The notes under the pieces were generated by a model. The model saw only the letters and a list, made by a program, of their open reading frames with translations. It was not told where the DNA came from and did no database searches. From Dactylosporangium sucinum (GTDB lineage: Bacteria; Actinomycetota; Actinomycetes; Mycobacteriales; Micromonosporaceae): 64,000 bases of DNA. The DNA lies in contig NZ_BMPI01000023.1 in the NCBI RefSeq assembly GCF_014647515.1, forward strand, positions 62,001 to 126,000, read 5' to 3'. Positions 25,712 through 33,857 of this stretch are shown here, in pieces; the stretch's first letter is position 1, and each line of letters starts with the position of its first letter. The translations under genes were made by a program, and so were the position numbers.

Positions 25712-26725
25712 TCATGGTGACCGGTGGAGGCCGAGCGCGGTGAGGAAGTCGTCCGCGTCGAACATCGCGCCCGCGGACGCGACGCCGGCCGTGCGGGTCC
25801 GTCCCGTCAGGATGCGGTCCACCGCCTCGACGGCGAGGGGTGCGCTGACGGCGTAGATGTCGCGGCCGCTCGCCACCGCCCGGCGCCGCTCGCTGCCGCG
25901 GTGGACCACGACGTCCACGACGAACGACTGGGCCGACCGGCCGCTCGCGTCGGCGGCCACCGGGGCCGGCGCGTCCGGCGCGACCACGTCGCGGGCCGCC
26001 TCGACGGTCAGGTACGAGCGCACCTCGGGCACCGTCAGGTGGCTGGGGACCGTGACGACGTCCGCCATCGAGAACTCGGCGACGACCTCCCGCTCGCCGG
26101 TCGGTGCCGGGAACGACCAGCGCTCGGTGGCCGGGGTGTCGTCGTGGTACCGCAGCCGGCCGCCCGCGTAGCGCACCCGCCGGCCGGCGCGCCGCTCCCG
26201 GGAGACGACGCCCGACAGCCGGGTGCCGGCCGTCGGGTGCCAGCTGTCCAGGCCGTAGGCCACGTCCACGCGGTCCGCCTCGGTCCAGTCGCCCATCGCC
26301 GCGGTGGCGAGCAGGTCGCCGAGGCCGCCGTAGAAGGCCATCGCCGGCACGATCACGGCGCCGGCCGCCCGGGCCCGGTCGCCGAACCGCGCGAACGTGT
26401 CGGCATTCGCCTCGATCTCGGCGGCGACATCGACGTACGGGACACCCGCGCGTAGCGCCGCCTCGATCGCCGGGCCGGCGGTGACGGCGAACGGCCCGGC
26501 GCAGTTGATCACGGCGGCCGACCCGGCGAGCGCGCGGTCGAGCGCCGCGGGGTCGTCGACGGCGGCCGGCCGGACCTCGTGCTGCCCGGCCATCGCGGCG
26601 AGCCGTGCCGGGTCCCGGCCGGACAGCACCGGGAGGTAGCCGCGTTCGATGAGGGTTGCCACGACGAAGCGGCCGGTGTGCCCGTACGCGCCGTAGACGG
26701 TCACGTTCCTGTTCTCGACATCCAC
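25712..26725 (-). CDS. Saccharopine-dehydrogenase-like NAD(P)-binding oxidoreductase
   Basis: This protein of about 337 residues has an N-terminal Rossmann motif (VTVYGAYGHTGRFVVATLIERG) and AAVINCAGPFAVTAGPAIEA, typical of saccharopine-reductase-like or trans-acting enoyl reductase-like proteins. MAFYGGLGDLLA and a C-terminal beta domain follow. The reaction and substrate are unknown. The GTG at 26725 was chosen; a GTG at 26704 giving MTVYGAYG is also plausible. It diverges from a GlxA-type regulator across about 70 bp and is a likely target of it. Confidence 0.82.
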   Translation of the reverse strand: MDVENRNVTVYGAYGHTGRFVVATLIERGYLPVLSGRDPARLAAMAGQHEVRPAAVDDPAALDRALAGSAAVINCAGPFAVTAGPAIEAALRAGVPYVDVAAEIEANADTFARFGDRARAAGAVIVPAMAFYGGLGDLLATAAMGDWTEADRVDVAYGLDSWHPTAGTRLSGVVSRERRAGRRVRYAGGRLRYHDDTPATERWSFPAPTGEREVVAEFSMADVVTVPSHLTVPEVRSYLTVEAARDVVAPDAPAPVAADASGRSAQSFVVDVVVHRGSERRRAVASGRDIYAVSAPLAVEAVDRILTGRTRTAGVASAGAMFDADDFLTALGLHRSP

Positions 26726-26763
26726 CCGGACATCGTGGCGCCCACCGGGCCCGCGGCGTGAGT

Positions 26764-26796
26764 GTCGGAAACGACGTGGTGCGTACAATTTCCGAC
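26764..26796 (+). promoter_or_regulatory. Leaderless promoter covered by an 8+8 bp operator for the GlxA-type gene
   Basis: GTCGGAAA (26764-26771) and TTTCCGAC (26789-26796) are perfect arms 17 bp apart. The TACAAT -10 hexamer (26784-26789) lies between and touches the right arm. The GTG start follows directly at 26797, so the transcript would be leaderless and repressor binding would block it. It probably also affects the divergent oxidoreductase. Confidence 0.65.
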
Positions 26797-27723
26797 GTGA
26801 ACACAGTCGCTGTGGCCGTGGCCGACGGGATCCTCAACTTCGAGTTCTCCCTCGCCTACGAGCTGTTCGGCACCGCGCCGCTCGGCGACTGGTATGAGCT
26901 GGTCATCTGCGGGGCCGGTCCGGTCCGGGCCGACGGCCGGTTCCTGCTCGAGCCCGACGACGGCCTCGACCGGCTGGTGCGGGCCGACACCGTGATCGTC
27001 CCCGGCTGGGCCGAGCTCGACGCCGACCCGCCGGCCGACCTCGTCGCCGCCGTCCGCGCCGCGCACGACGCCGGCGCGCGGGTCGCGTCGCTGTGCACCG
27101 GGGCCTTCGTGCTGGCCGCGGCCGGTCTGCTGGACGGCCGGCGGGCGACCACCCACTGGCAGTACGCGGAGGCCCTCGCCGCCCGCTATCCCCGCGTCGA
27201 GGTCGACCCCGACGTCCTCTACGTCGACGCCGGCAGCGTGCTCACCTCGGCCGGCAAGGCCGCCGCCCTGGACCTCTGCCTGCACCTGGTCCGGCGCGAC
27301 CACGGCTCGGCCGTCGCCAACGCGGTGGCCCGCCGGCTCGTCGTGCCGCCGCACCGGTCGGGCGGCCAGGCCCAGTTCGTGTCCACGCCGGTGCCGGAGC
27401 CGGAGCAGCGCCCGCTGAGCGCGGTGCTCGCCTGGGCGGCCCAGCGCCTCGACCAGCCGCTGACCGTCGAGGACCTGGCCCGCCGGGCCAACCTCAGCTC
27501 GCGCCAGCTCGCCCGGCACTTCCGGTCGGCGACCGGCACCACGCCGCTGCGGTGGCTGCTGACCCAGCGGATCCGGCGGGCGCAGGAGCTGCTGGAGACC
27601 ACCGGCGACGGTGTGGACGCCGTCGCCGCCGCCACCGGCATGGGCACCGCGGCGACGCTGCGCCGGCACTTCAACCGGGTCGTGGGGGTGTCCCCGGCGG
27701 AGTACCGGCGCACGTTCCGCTGA
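26797..27723 (+). CDS. GlxA/AraC-family regulator with DJ-1/PfpI domain
   Basis: This 308-residue protein has an N-terminal DJ-1/PfpI-like domain (DGILNFEFSLAYELFGTAPL, VIVPGWAELD, and the nucleophile-elbow Cys in SLCTGAFVLAAAGLLDGRRA with THW). A C-terminal AraC DNA-binding domain covers about 205-308 (TVEDLARRANLSSRQLARHF, ATGTTPLRWLLTQRIRRAQE, and the second HTH before SPAEYRRTFR). Proteins of this class sense small metabolites. The GTG at 26797 follows an intact -10 and starts in the centre of an autoregulatory-looking repeat. Confidence 0.92.
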   Translation: MNTVAVAVADGILNFEFSLAYELFGTAPLGDWYELVICGAGPVRADGRFLLEPDDGLDRLVRADTVIVPGWAELDADPPADLVAAVRAAHDAGARVASLCTGAFVLAAAGLLDGRRATTHWQYAEALAARYPRVEVDPDVLYVDAGSVLTSAGKAAALDLCLHLVRRDHGSAVANAVARRLVVPPHRSGGQAQFVSTPVPEPEQRPLSAVLAWAAQRLDQPLTVEDLARRANLSSRQLARHFRSATGTTPLRWLLTQRIRRAQELLETTGDGVDAVAAATGMGTAATLRRHFNRVVGVSPAEYRRTFR

Positions 27724-27800
27724 GACTCCACCGAGACTCCGCCGAGGCTCCGCCGAGGCTCCGCCGAGACTCCGCCGAGACTCCGCCGAGGCTCCACTCA
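27724..27800. repeat. Seven tandem 11-bp repeats
   Basis: The unit is GRCTCCGCCGA: GACTCCACCGA, GACTCCGCCGA, GGCTCCGCCGA twice, GACTCCGCCGA twice, then a degenerate GGCTCCACTCA. The array starts right after the GlxA-type stop and ends at the MarR operator. Because 11 is not a multiple of 3 and the period is near one DNA turn, it is not a coding repeat. It may be a protein-binding array or a slippage product. Confidence 0.85.
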
Positions 27801-27802
27801 GA

Positions 27803-27838
27803 TAACAGAAATTTGTGTCATCTCAGTTATATCTGTTA
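27803..27838 (+). promoter_or_regulatory. AT-rich promoter/operator of the MarR-ABC operon
   Basis: TAACAGA (27803-27809) and TCTGTTA (27832-27838) are perfect 7-bp arms in a locally AT-rich segment. A TTGTGT (27813-27818) and a TGTTAG (27834-27839) could serve as -35 and -10 with a short 15-bp spacer. This would place the start of transcription near the ATG at 27849. The symmetry suggests MarR autoregulation. Confidence 0.55.
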
Positions 27839-27848
27839 GCCTCGTAGC

Positions 27849-28343
27849 ATGCCGAGGGACGAGGAGCTGCTGTTCGCCGACCACGTGGGGCGGTTCTACG
27901 CCGGCCACCACGGGTTCCCGCCGATGGCCGGCCGCCTGCTCGGTTACCTGCTGATCTGCGACCCCCCGCAGCAGACCATCGACATGCTCGGCGAGGCGCT
28001 GATGGCCAGCCGCAGCGCCATCACGGGCGCGGTCAAGCTGCTGGAGAGCTACGGCTACGTGGCCCGGACCCGCCGCGCCGGCGAGCGGTTCGACCGGGTC
28101 GGGCTGCGGGCCGAGGCTCTGGAGCCGCGCAACGCGGAGGCCGCGCTCTTCAAGGAGCAGGCCGCCCTGCTCCGCGAGGGGCTCGCCATCCTCCCCGAGA
28201 CCCAGACCGCGCAGCGGGCCGCCCTGCTGGAGCTGCTCGCTCTCGCCGAGTTCTTCCAGGTGCGGCTGCCGCAGCTGATGGACGAGTGGCGTGAGCACCG
28301 GGCCGCCCTGCGCGCGGAAGGCAAGCTTCCCGAATTGGAGTAG
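27849..28343 (+). CDS. GbsR/MarR-family regulator of the adjacent ABC exporter
   Basis: This 164-residue protein has a helix-turn-helix in the GbsR/MarR arrangement: AGRLLGYLLICDPPQQTIDM, then EALMASRSAITGAVKLLESY and VARTRRAGERFDRVGLR as the wing. A C-terminal dimerisation helix ends in DEWREHRAALRAEG. It is the first gene of an operon, 2 bp before the ATP-binding subunit. It probably represses the exporter until a drug or metabolite is bound. No ribosome site precedes the ATG, which suits a leaderless message. Confidence 0.9.
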   Translation: MPRDEELLFADHVGRFYAGHHGFPPMAGRLLGYLLICDPPQQTIDMLGEALMASRSAITGAVKLLESYGYVARTRRAGERFDRVGLRAEALEPRNAEAALFKEQAALLREGLAILPETQTAQRAALLELLALAEFFQVRLPQLMDEWREHRAALRAEGKLPELE

Positions 28344-28345
28344 TC

Positions 28346-29275
28346 GTGCCCGACCGCCCCGCCATCCAGGTCCGTGGGCTCCGCAAGGCCTACCGGTCCC
28401 AGACCGTGCTCGACGGCGTCGACCTCGACGTCCCGGCCGGCACCGTGTTCTCGCTGCTCGGCCCGAACGGGGCCGGCAAGACGACCACCGTCAACGTCCT
28501 CACCACCCTGATCCGCGCCGACGCCGGCGAGGCGTTCGTCGCCGGGCACAGCGTCGCCGCCGCGCCGGCCGCGGTCCGCGCCGCGATCGGTGTCACCGGC
28601 CAGTTCTCGGCCGTCGACAAGCTGCTCACCGGCGCCGAGAACCTGGCCATGATGGGCGACCTGCAGCACCTGCCGCGGGCCTGCACCCGGCAGCGCGCGG
28701 CCGAGCTGTTGGAGCGCTTCGACCTGGCCGACGCGGCCGGGCGGCGTGCCGGCACCTACTCCGGCGGCATGGTCCGGCGCCTCGACCTGGCGATGAGCCT
28801 GATCGGCGAGCCGCGCGTGCTGTTCCTCGACGAGCCGACCACGGGCCTCGACCCGCGCAGCCGGCGCACCCTGTGGCGGATCATCCGCGGCCTGGCCGAC
28901 GGCGGCGTGACGGTCTTCCTCACCACGCAGTATCTCGAGGAGGCCGACGAGCTGGCCGACCGCATCGCCGTGCTCGACCGCGGCCGCCTGGTCGCCCAGG
29001 GCACCCCGGCCGAGCTGAAGCGCCTCGTGCCCGGCGGGCACGTCAGCCTCCAGTTCGCCGACGCGGCCGGGCTGGCCGCCGCCGCCCGGGCGCTCGGCGA
29101 CCCGCCGGCCAACCCCGACGCGCTGACCCTGCAGGTGCCCTCCGACGGCTCGGTCGCCGCGGTGAAGGCGCTGCTCGACCGGCTCGACGGCACGACCGTG
29201 ACCAGCCTGTCGATCCACACCCCCGACCTCGACGACGTGTTCCTCGCGCTGACCGCAGAGCAGGTGACCGCGTGA
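28346..29275 (+). CDS. DrrA-type ABC exporter ATP-binding subunit
   Basis: This 309-residue protein has Walker A GPNGAGKT, Q-loop GQFSAVDKLLT, signature YSGGMVRRLDLA, Walker B VLFLDEPTTGLDPRS and the switch region TTQYLEEADEL. A C-terminal DrrA-like extension (SLQFADAAGLAAAARALGDP) is present. The family powers efflux of hydrophobic drugs such as daunorubicin. The GTG at 28346 is 2 bp after MarR, so translation is probably coupled. The permease follows after an 82-bp gap containing a direct repeat. Confidence 0.95.
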   Translation: MPDRPAIQVRGLRKAYRSQTVLDGVDLDVPAGTVFSLLGPNGAGKTTTVNVLTTLIRADAGEAFVAGHSVAAAPAAVRAAIGVTGQFSAVDKLLTGAENLAMMGDLQHLPRACTRQRAAELLERFDLADAAGRRAGTYSGGMVRRLDLAMSLIGEPRVLFLDEPTTGLDPRSRRTLWRIIRGLADGGVTVFLTTQYLEEADELADRIAVLDRGRLVAQGTPAELKRLVPGGHVSLQFADAAGLAAAARALGDPPANPDALTLQVPSDGSVAAVKALLDRLDGTTVTSLSIHTPDLDDVFLALTAEQVTA

Positions 29276-29281
29276 GCGGAT

Positions 29282-29354
29282 CCGGAGCGAAGCGGAGGAG
29301 GCCGCTCATCATGGGCTCAGTGTGGAGCTCAGGCGGCCGGAGCGAAGCGGAGGA
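29282..29354. repeat. Two copies of an 18-bp direct repeat between exporter subunits
   Basis: CCGGAGCGAAGCGGAGGA occurs exactly at 29282-29299 and 29337-29354, a 55-bp period. The second copy supplies the GGAGG ribosome site of the permease and the first resembles a duplicate ribosome site with no gene behind it. It separates two subunits that are usually adjacent. Confidence 0.8.
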
Positions 29355-29357
29355 CGC

Positions 29358-30128
29358 GTGAGCGCGCTGGCCTATGCCCTGACCGACTCCTCGACGATGC
29401 TGCGGCGGGTGCTGCGGCACACCACCCGCAACCCGTCCACGCTCATCATGTCGATACTGCTGCCCGGGGTGCTGCTGCTGTTGCTGAACTACGGGTTCGG
29501 CGGCGCCATCGAGACCGGCGGGGTGCGGTATCTCGACTACCTGATCCCCGGGATCATCATGATGGGCGCCTGCTACTCGGTGAGCGCGACGGCGGTGTCG
29601 GTCGCCACCGACGCGAGCGAGGGCATCATCGACCGCTTCCGGACCATGGCGGTGGCCCGGTCGGCGCTGATGACCGGGCACGTTGTCGGCAGCCTTCTGC
29701 GCAGCCTGTTCGGGACGAGCCTGGTGGTACTGGTGGCGCTGGCCCTCGGCTACCGCCCGACCTCGGACCCGCTGCGCTGGCTCGCCGTGGCCGGGCTGGT
29801 GACCCTGCTGCTGTTCGCGATCGCCTGGCTGGCGGCCGCGATCGGGCTGGCCACGGGCAACGCCACCGGCGCGGCCAGCGCGTCCGCGATCTTCCAGATC
29901 CTGCCGTTCCTGTCCGGCGCGTTCGTGCCCACCGAGACGATGCCGGGCTGGCTGCAGGCGTTCACCGCCAACCAGCCGATGACCCACATCGTGGCCGCCC
30001 TGCGCGGCCTGCTCAACGACGCCCCGGTCGGCGACCACGCCTGGATCGCCGTGGCCTGGTGCGCGGGCACCGCGCTGCTCGGCGTCCTCTGGGCCCGCTC
30101 GGCCTACAACCGTCGCGCCACCCGCTAG
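29358..30128 (+). CDS. DrrB/ABC-2-type exporter permease
   Basis: This 256-residue integral membrane protein has about six helices: LIMSILLPGVLLLLLNYGFG, YLIPGIIMMGACYSVSATAV, VVGSLLRSLFGTSLVVLVAL, LAVAGLVTLLLFAIAWLAAA, an internal helix with FLSGAFVPTETMPGWLQ, and a C-terminal helix. This is the ABC-2 pattern of DrrB-like drug exporters. The GTG at 29358 has a GCGGAGGACGC ribosome site. It pairs with the upstream ATPase under MarR control. Confidence 0.93.
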   Translation: MSALAYALTDSSTMLRRVLRHTTRNPSTLIMSILLPGVLLLLLNYGFGGAIETGGVRYLDYLIPGIIMMGACYSVSATAVSVATDASEGIIDRFRTMAVARSALMTGHVVGSLLRSLFGTSLVVLVALALGYRPTSDPLRWLAVAGLVTLLLFAIAWLAAAIGLATGNATGAASASAIFQILPFLSGAFVPTETMPGWLQAFTANQPMTHIVAALRGLLNDAPVGDHAWIAVAWCAGTALLGVLWARSAYNRRATR

Positions 30129-30148
30129 CGCGCCGTCGCCGCCGTCCG

Positions 30149-31204
30149 TTACGCGGGGGGCGGGGCGGCGGCCAGGCCGGTGCAGCGGCGCAGGTCGATG
30201 AAGCGTTTCGTCAGGGCCGACGCCGCGGTGCCGGTCAGGAGCCTGGGCCGGCCGGTGTCGCTCACCACCGCCGGGACCAGCTCCGCCTTCACCACCGACC
30301 GGCCGTGCACCTGGACCCGCAGGACGCCCGTGTCGGCGGAGCCCACGTACCAGACGAAGTTGCCCAGGCCGTAGGCCACGTACGTGCGGCCCAGCCAGCC
30401 GTCGCCCTGCAGGACGTGCGCGTGGGCGCCGATGATGAGGTCGGCGCCCGCGTCGGCCAGCGCCGCGGCGAAGCTCTTCTGGTCCTTGTTCGGGCAGGAG
30501 TCCCGTTCCGTGCCCCAGTGGTTGAAGACCACCACCAGGTCGGCCTGTGAGCGGGCCGCCCGCACCGCGGCCACCGCGCGGTCCACGTCCCACGCCAGCG
30601 CGATGCCGGGCGTCGTCGGGCCGGCCTTCCAGGACTCGGCCAGCGTGTGGATCTGGCTGAAGCCCACGATCGCCACCCGCACGCCCTGCACCGGGAGGAT
30701 CAGTGGCGCGTACGCCTCGTCGATCGTGCGCCCGCCGCCGAAGACCGGCATGCCGGCCGCCGACGCGGCGTCCAGCGTGTCGGCGAAGCCCACGCGGCCG
30801 TAGTCGAGCGCGTGGTTGTTCGCGATCGACACGGCGTCGACGCCGGCCGCCTTGACCGCCTCGTACGCCGTTGCCGGGGCGCGGAAGTGGAACTCCTTCG
30901 GCTCGGGCGTGCCCCGCGTGGTGATCGCCGTCTCCAGGTTGACGACGGCGAGGTCGGCGGCCGACAGCACCTCCGCGACCGGGCCGAACGCGGTCGCCGG
31001 GTTCTTCAGCAGGCCCGCCGTGCGGCCGGTGAAGTGCACGTCGCCGCCGAAGGCGAGGGTGAGGTCGACTGGCGCGGCCGCGGACGGAGACGGTGCCGGT
31101 GAAGCGGACGCAGACGCGGATGGTGACTGCGACACCACAGCGGGTGGCGGCGGCGTGCAGCCACCCAGCAGTACCACCGACGCCAACAGCACCCGAAGCC
31201 GCAC
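30149..31204 (-). CDS. CapA-like (PGA_cap) secreted lipoprotein
   Basis: This 351-residue protein has a lipobox LLGGC (Cys16) and a Ser/Pro-rich linker (SPSASASASPAPSPSAAA). A CapA/calcineurin-like metallophosphatase domain follows: GGDVHFTG, VVNLETAI, IANNHALDYG, VFNHWGTE and IIGAHAHVLQG, with metal-binding Asp, Asn and His residues in place. The family is linked to poly-gamma-glutamate capsule attachment and related envelope processes. The gene lies 10 bp downstream of another exported lipoprotein, so they form an operon. Confidence 0.92.
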   Translation of the reverse strand: MRLRVLLASVVLLGGCTPPPPAVVSQSPSASASASPAPSPSAAAPVDLTLAFGGDVHFTGRTAGLLKNPATAFGPVAEVLSAADLAVVNLETAITTRGTPEPKEFHFRAPATAYEAVKAAGVDAVSIANNHALDYGRVGFADTLDAASAAGMPVFGGGRTIDEAYAPLILPVQGVRVAIVGFSQIHTLAESWKAGPTTPGIALAWDVDRAVAAVRAARSQADLVVVFNHWGTERDSCPNKDQKSFAAALADAGADLIIGAHAHVLQGDGWLGRTYVAYGLGNFVWYVGSADTGVLRVQVHGRSVVKAELVPAVVSDTGRPRLLTGTAASALTKRFIDLRRCTGLAAAPPPA

Positions 31205-31214
31205 AGCGGACAGG

Positions 31215-32069
31215 TTACTTCGCGGGCGTGCCGGCCGAGACGGCGCGCAGGCCCTCGTACATCGCGGCCGCCACCTTCGCCGGCGTCTGCTGGAGGCGGG
31301 AGCTGTCGACGTACAGCTTGCGGTAGCCGGTGTTGGTGTAGATCGTGCCGCCCGCGTCCAGCAGCGTCTTCTGGTCCTTCGCCGACATCATCTCGCCCGG
31401 GTTGGCCACCAGCCAGTTCAGGTTCGCGGTGTTGTGGAACGCGAGCAGGATGCCCTGCGGGATGAAGCGCTCGCCGAGCGGGACCTGCGCGTAGGGGTAC
31501 ACCTCGATGAGGTTCTTCCCGGCGGCGGCGACGGTGAAGGATGCGTCGGTGACGAGCTTGGCGTAGTCGGCCTTCGAGATCATCGTCTTGATCATCAGCA
31601 GGGCCAGGCCGACCTGGTAGCCGGCGAGGGTGCTGTTGATCGTGTTCTTGTCCGGGACCAGGCGGCCGATCGGCTCCTTGGCGCCCCACAGCGGGCTGGT
31701 GTCGAGCCGCTCCATGTTGAAGCACAGCTCGTCGACCACGTACTCCTGGCCCGTGACGCTGGAGCGGGGCAGCGCCGGGACGATCTCCGGGTGGGCGTTG
31801 GCCCGCGCCCAGTCCAGGTACGCGCCCAGCTCCACCCGCTGCGCGACGCGGGCCGCGGCCAGCTTCGGCTCGTCGTCGAAGGCGATGCTGTCGGCGGCCG
31901 GGAACCGGTAGTTGCTGGCATACTCGGCGAGCTTCCGCATCGGGTCGGCGGCGGCCGTGGGACTGGCGGCGGCGGACGGGGCCGGAGCAGACGCCGGGCC
32001 GTCTTCGGAACCGCAGCCGGCGACGACCGCCGTCGCGCCGAGCATCGCCAGAAAGCCGCGACGATCCAT
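31215..32069 (-). CDS. Tat-exported lipoprotein, unknown function
   Basis: This 284-residue protein begins with a twin-arginine motif (DRRGFLAML) and a lipobox VVAGC, so it is probably Tat-exported and lipidated. A Ser/Ala/Pro linker is followed by an alpha-helical domain of about 230 residues: LAEYASNYRFPAADSIAFDD, GLALLMIKTMISKADYAKLV and MYEGLRAV. No family is certain. The start at 32069 is the ATG directly before RRGFL. It is the first gene of the unit with the CapA-like protein. Confidence 0.8.
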   Translation of the reverse strand: MDRRGFLAMLGATAVVAGCGSEDGPASAPAPSAAASPTAAADPMRKLAEYASNYRFPAADSIAFDDEPKLAAARVAQRVELGAYLDWARANAHPEIVPALPRSSVTGQEYVVDELCFNMERLDTSPLWGAKEPIGRLVPDKNTINSTLAGYQVGLALLMIKTMISKADYAKLVTDASFTVAAAGKNLIEVYPYAQVPLGERFIPQGILLAFHNTANLNWLVANPGEMMSAKDQKTLLDAGGTIYTNTGYRKLYVDSSRLQQTPAKVAAAMYEGLRAVSAGTPAK

Positions 32070-32306
32070 GCCGAGAGTCCTCCACAGAGCAGAATGCACA
32101 GTCGCCACCGATCCTGCCGACCGGGCGCTCCGGAACGTCATCGCCCGATCAGCCGCCGGTGGTGGATCCTGACCGAACGAACGGCGGATTGACTGGGCCC
32201 TGACCCGGCTGCGCCGGCGGGCCGGCCCGGCACGCGGCGCCCGGCTGACCCGCGCCCGCCTGGCCGTCGAGCGCCGCCGCTCGGGCGCTTGCTCCGTTCA
32301 GGCTCA
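32070..32306. other. Intergenic region without a supported gene
   Basis: This is the upstream part of the divergent gap between the Tat lipoprotein and the GH26 mannanase. A short open stretch near 32180-32310 encodes an Arg/Ala-rich helical peptide (IDWALTRLRRRAGPARGARL) that resembles a cytoplasmic tail but has no plausible start. I do not call it a gene. Confidence 0.5.
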
Positions 32307-32336
32307 TTGACAGGAGTCTTCACAGAGTCGTACTGT
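32307..32336 (+). promoter_or_regulatory. Promoter of the GH26 mannanase gene
   Basis: A consensus TTGACA (32307-32312) is followed by an 18-bp spacer and TACTGT (32331-32336). The predicted start lies near 32343, just before the operator. The GH2 gene at 40.6 kb has the same arrangement. Confidence 0.75.
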
Positions 32337-32348
32337 CGCAGCGCTTAC

Positions 32349-32374
32349 TCGGTTCAGTAACGTAACTGAACCGA
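32349..32374. promoter_or_regulatory. LacI-type operator of the mannanase gene
   Basis: TCGGTTCAGT and ACTGAACCGA are perfect 10-bp arms around AACGTA, so 24 of 26 positions are symmetric about a central CpG, the hallmark of LacI/GalR operators. It sits just downstream of the predicted transcription start, where a repressor would block elongation. The overlapping segment CGCTTACTCGGTTCAG (32342-32357) is repeated exactly before the GH2 gene. Confidence 0.8.
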
Positions 32375-32417
32375 ACGACCGGGCGCCGCCTCGTCCGGCC
32401 GGGAAAGGAGTGTTCCC

Positions 32418-33827
32418 GTGCGTTTGCCCAGACTCGGGCGCGGGCTCGCGGTGGTGGCCGTCCTCGCCGCCGCCCTGCTCGCCGCGCCGACCGCACCCGC
32501 CCAGGCGTTCCCCGCATCGACGCGGGCCGCGCTCGTCAACTACCTGCAGAGCATCTCGGGGCAGTACACGATCACCGGCCAGCACAACCGTGAACCCAAC
32601 TCCGACCCGACCAAGTGGACCCGGGTCGCCCAGCAGCTCACCGGGCAGACGCCCGGGCTGTGGGGCGGCGACTTCCTCTTCCAGGCCGCCGACGTCGCCG
32701 CCCGCCAGACGATGGTCAACGAGGCGATCCGGCAGTGGCAGGGCGGCTCGCTCGTCGCGCTGACCTGGCACATGTGCCCGCCGACCGTCGGCTCGACGTG
32801 CGGCTGGGACAGCAACGGCGTGCTCGCCCACCTCTCCGACAGCCAGTGGAGCCAGCTCGTCACCGACGGCACCGCGCTGAACACCGCCTACAAGAACCGG
32901 CTCAACGAGGCCGTGCCCTACCTGCGGCAGCTGCAGAACGCCGGCGTGCCGGTGCTGTGGCGGCCCATCCACGAGATGAACGAGGGCTGGTCCTGGTGGG
33001 GCGGGCGGCCGGGCGCCAACGGCAGCCGCAAGCTGTTCCAGATCACCCGGGACCACTACACCGCTCAGGGGCTCACCAACCTGGTCTGGGTCTGGAACGT
33101 CAAGGACGTCAACATGGGCTCGATCGGCGACTACTGGCCGGGCGCGTCCGCCGTGGACCTCGCGACGCTCGACATCTGGGTCAAGCTGGCCCCGAGCGCG
33201 AGCGACTACCAGGCGATGCTCACCGTGGCCGGCGGCAAGCCGATCGCGCTCGCCGAGGTCGGCCAGGTGCCGAGCGTGGCGCTGCTGCAGGCGCAGCCCC
33301 GGTGGACCTACTTCATGGTGTGGGCGGAGTACCTCACGGACCCGGCCTACAACAGCAATGCCGCGGTGCAGAACACGTACTTAAACAGCCGGGTGCTGGT
33401 GCGGGGCGAGTTCACCGTGCCGGGCGCGGGTGGCGGTGGCGGCTCCGGGACCGGCCCGGTCGTCGGGCTGGCCGGCAAGTGTCTCGACGTGGCCGCGTCG
33501 GGGACCGCCAACGGGACGAAGATCCAGCTGTACACCTGCAACGGCACCGGCGCCCAGAACTGGACCGTCGGGGCGGACGGGACGCTGCGGGCGCTCGGCA
33601 AGTGCCTGGACGTGGCGGGCGGCGTCAACGCCGACGGCACGAAGGTGCAGCTGTGGGACTGCGTCGGCAACGCCAACCAGCAGTGGTCGCGCAACGGGCA
33701 GCGGCTGGTCAACCCGGCGACGGGCCGATGCCTCGACGTCACCGGGCAGAACAGCGCCGACGGCACGCAGATCCAGATCTGGACGTGCAACGGCCAGACC
33801 AACCAGAACTGGACGCTGCCCGCCTGA
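32418..33827 (+). CDS. Secreted GH26 endo-beta-1,4-mannanase with CBM13 (ricin-B) domain
   Basis: This 469-residue protein has a Sec signal peptide cut near APAQA (residue 30). The GH26 catalytic domain covers about 35-330: WGGDFLF, ALTWHM, VLWRPIHEMNEGWSWWGG with acid/base Glu186, VWVWNVKDV, and nucleophile Glu280 in IALAEVG. A Gly-rich linker leads to a ricin-B lectin trefoil at about 343-469 with three KCLDV/RCLDV and QxW repeats. It cuts beta-mannan or glucomannan outside the cell and the lectin domain anchors it to polysaccharide. A LacI-type operator precedes it, and a GH2 mannosidase and a sugar importer lie nearby. Confidence 0.95.
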   Translation: MRLPRLGRGLAVVAVLAAALLAAPTAPAQAFPASTRAALVNYLQSISGQYTITGQHNREPNSDPTKWTRVAQQLTGQTPGLWGGDFLFQAADVAARQTMVNEAIRQWQGGSLVALTWHMCPPTVGSTCGWDSNGVLAHLSDSQWSQLVTDGTALNTAYKNRLNEAVPYLRQLQNAGVPVLWRPIHEMNEGWSWWGGRPGANGSRKLFQITRDHYTAQGLTNLVWVWNVKDVNMGSIGDYWPGASAVDLATLDIWVKLAPSASDYQAMLTVAGGKPIALAEVGQVPSVALLQAQPRWTYFMVWAEYLTDPAYNSNAAVQNTYLNSRVLVRGEFTVPGAGGGGGSGTGPVVGLAGKCLDVAASGTANGTKIQLYTCNGTGAQNWTVGADGTLRALGKCLDVAGGVNADGTKVQLWDCVGNANQQWSRNGQRLVNPATGRCLDVTGQNSADGTQIQIWTCNGQTNQNWTLPA

Positions 33828-33857
33828 GCCTGTTGTGGCGGCTTGATCGGGTGCCGT

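Noticed and set aside
27724..27800. CRISPR array
   Set aside because: The 11-bp units are directly adjacent without spacers and there are no cas genes nearby.
29282..29354. Insertion-sequence ends or target duplication
   Set aside because: The copies are direct, only 55 bp apart, and no transposase or inverted ends are present.
32138..32323. A 61-codon minus-strand ORF upstream of the mannanase
   Set aside because: Arg/Gly/Pro-rich, no ribosome site, and it covers the promoter region of the mannanase gene.
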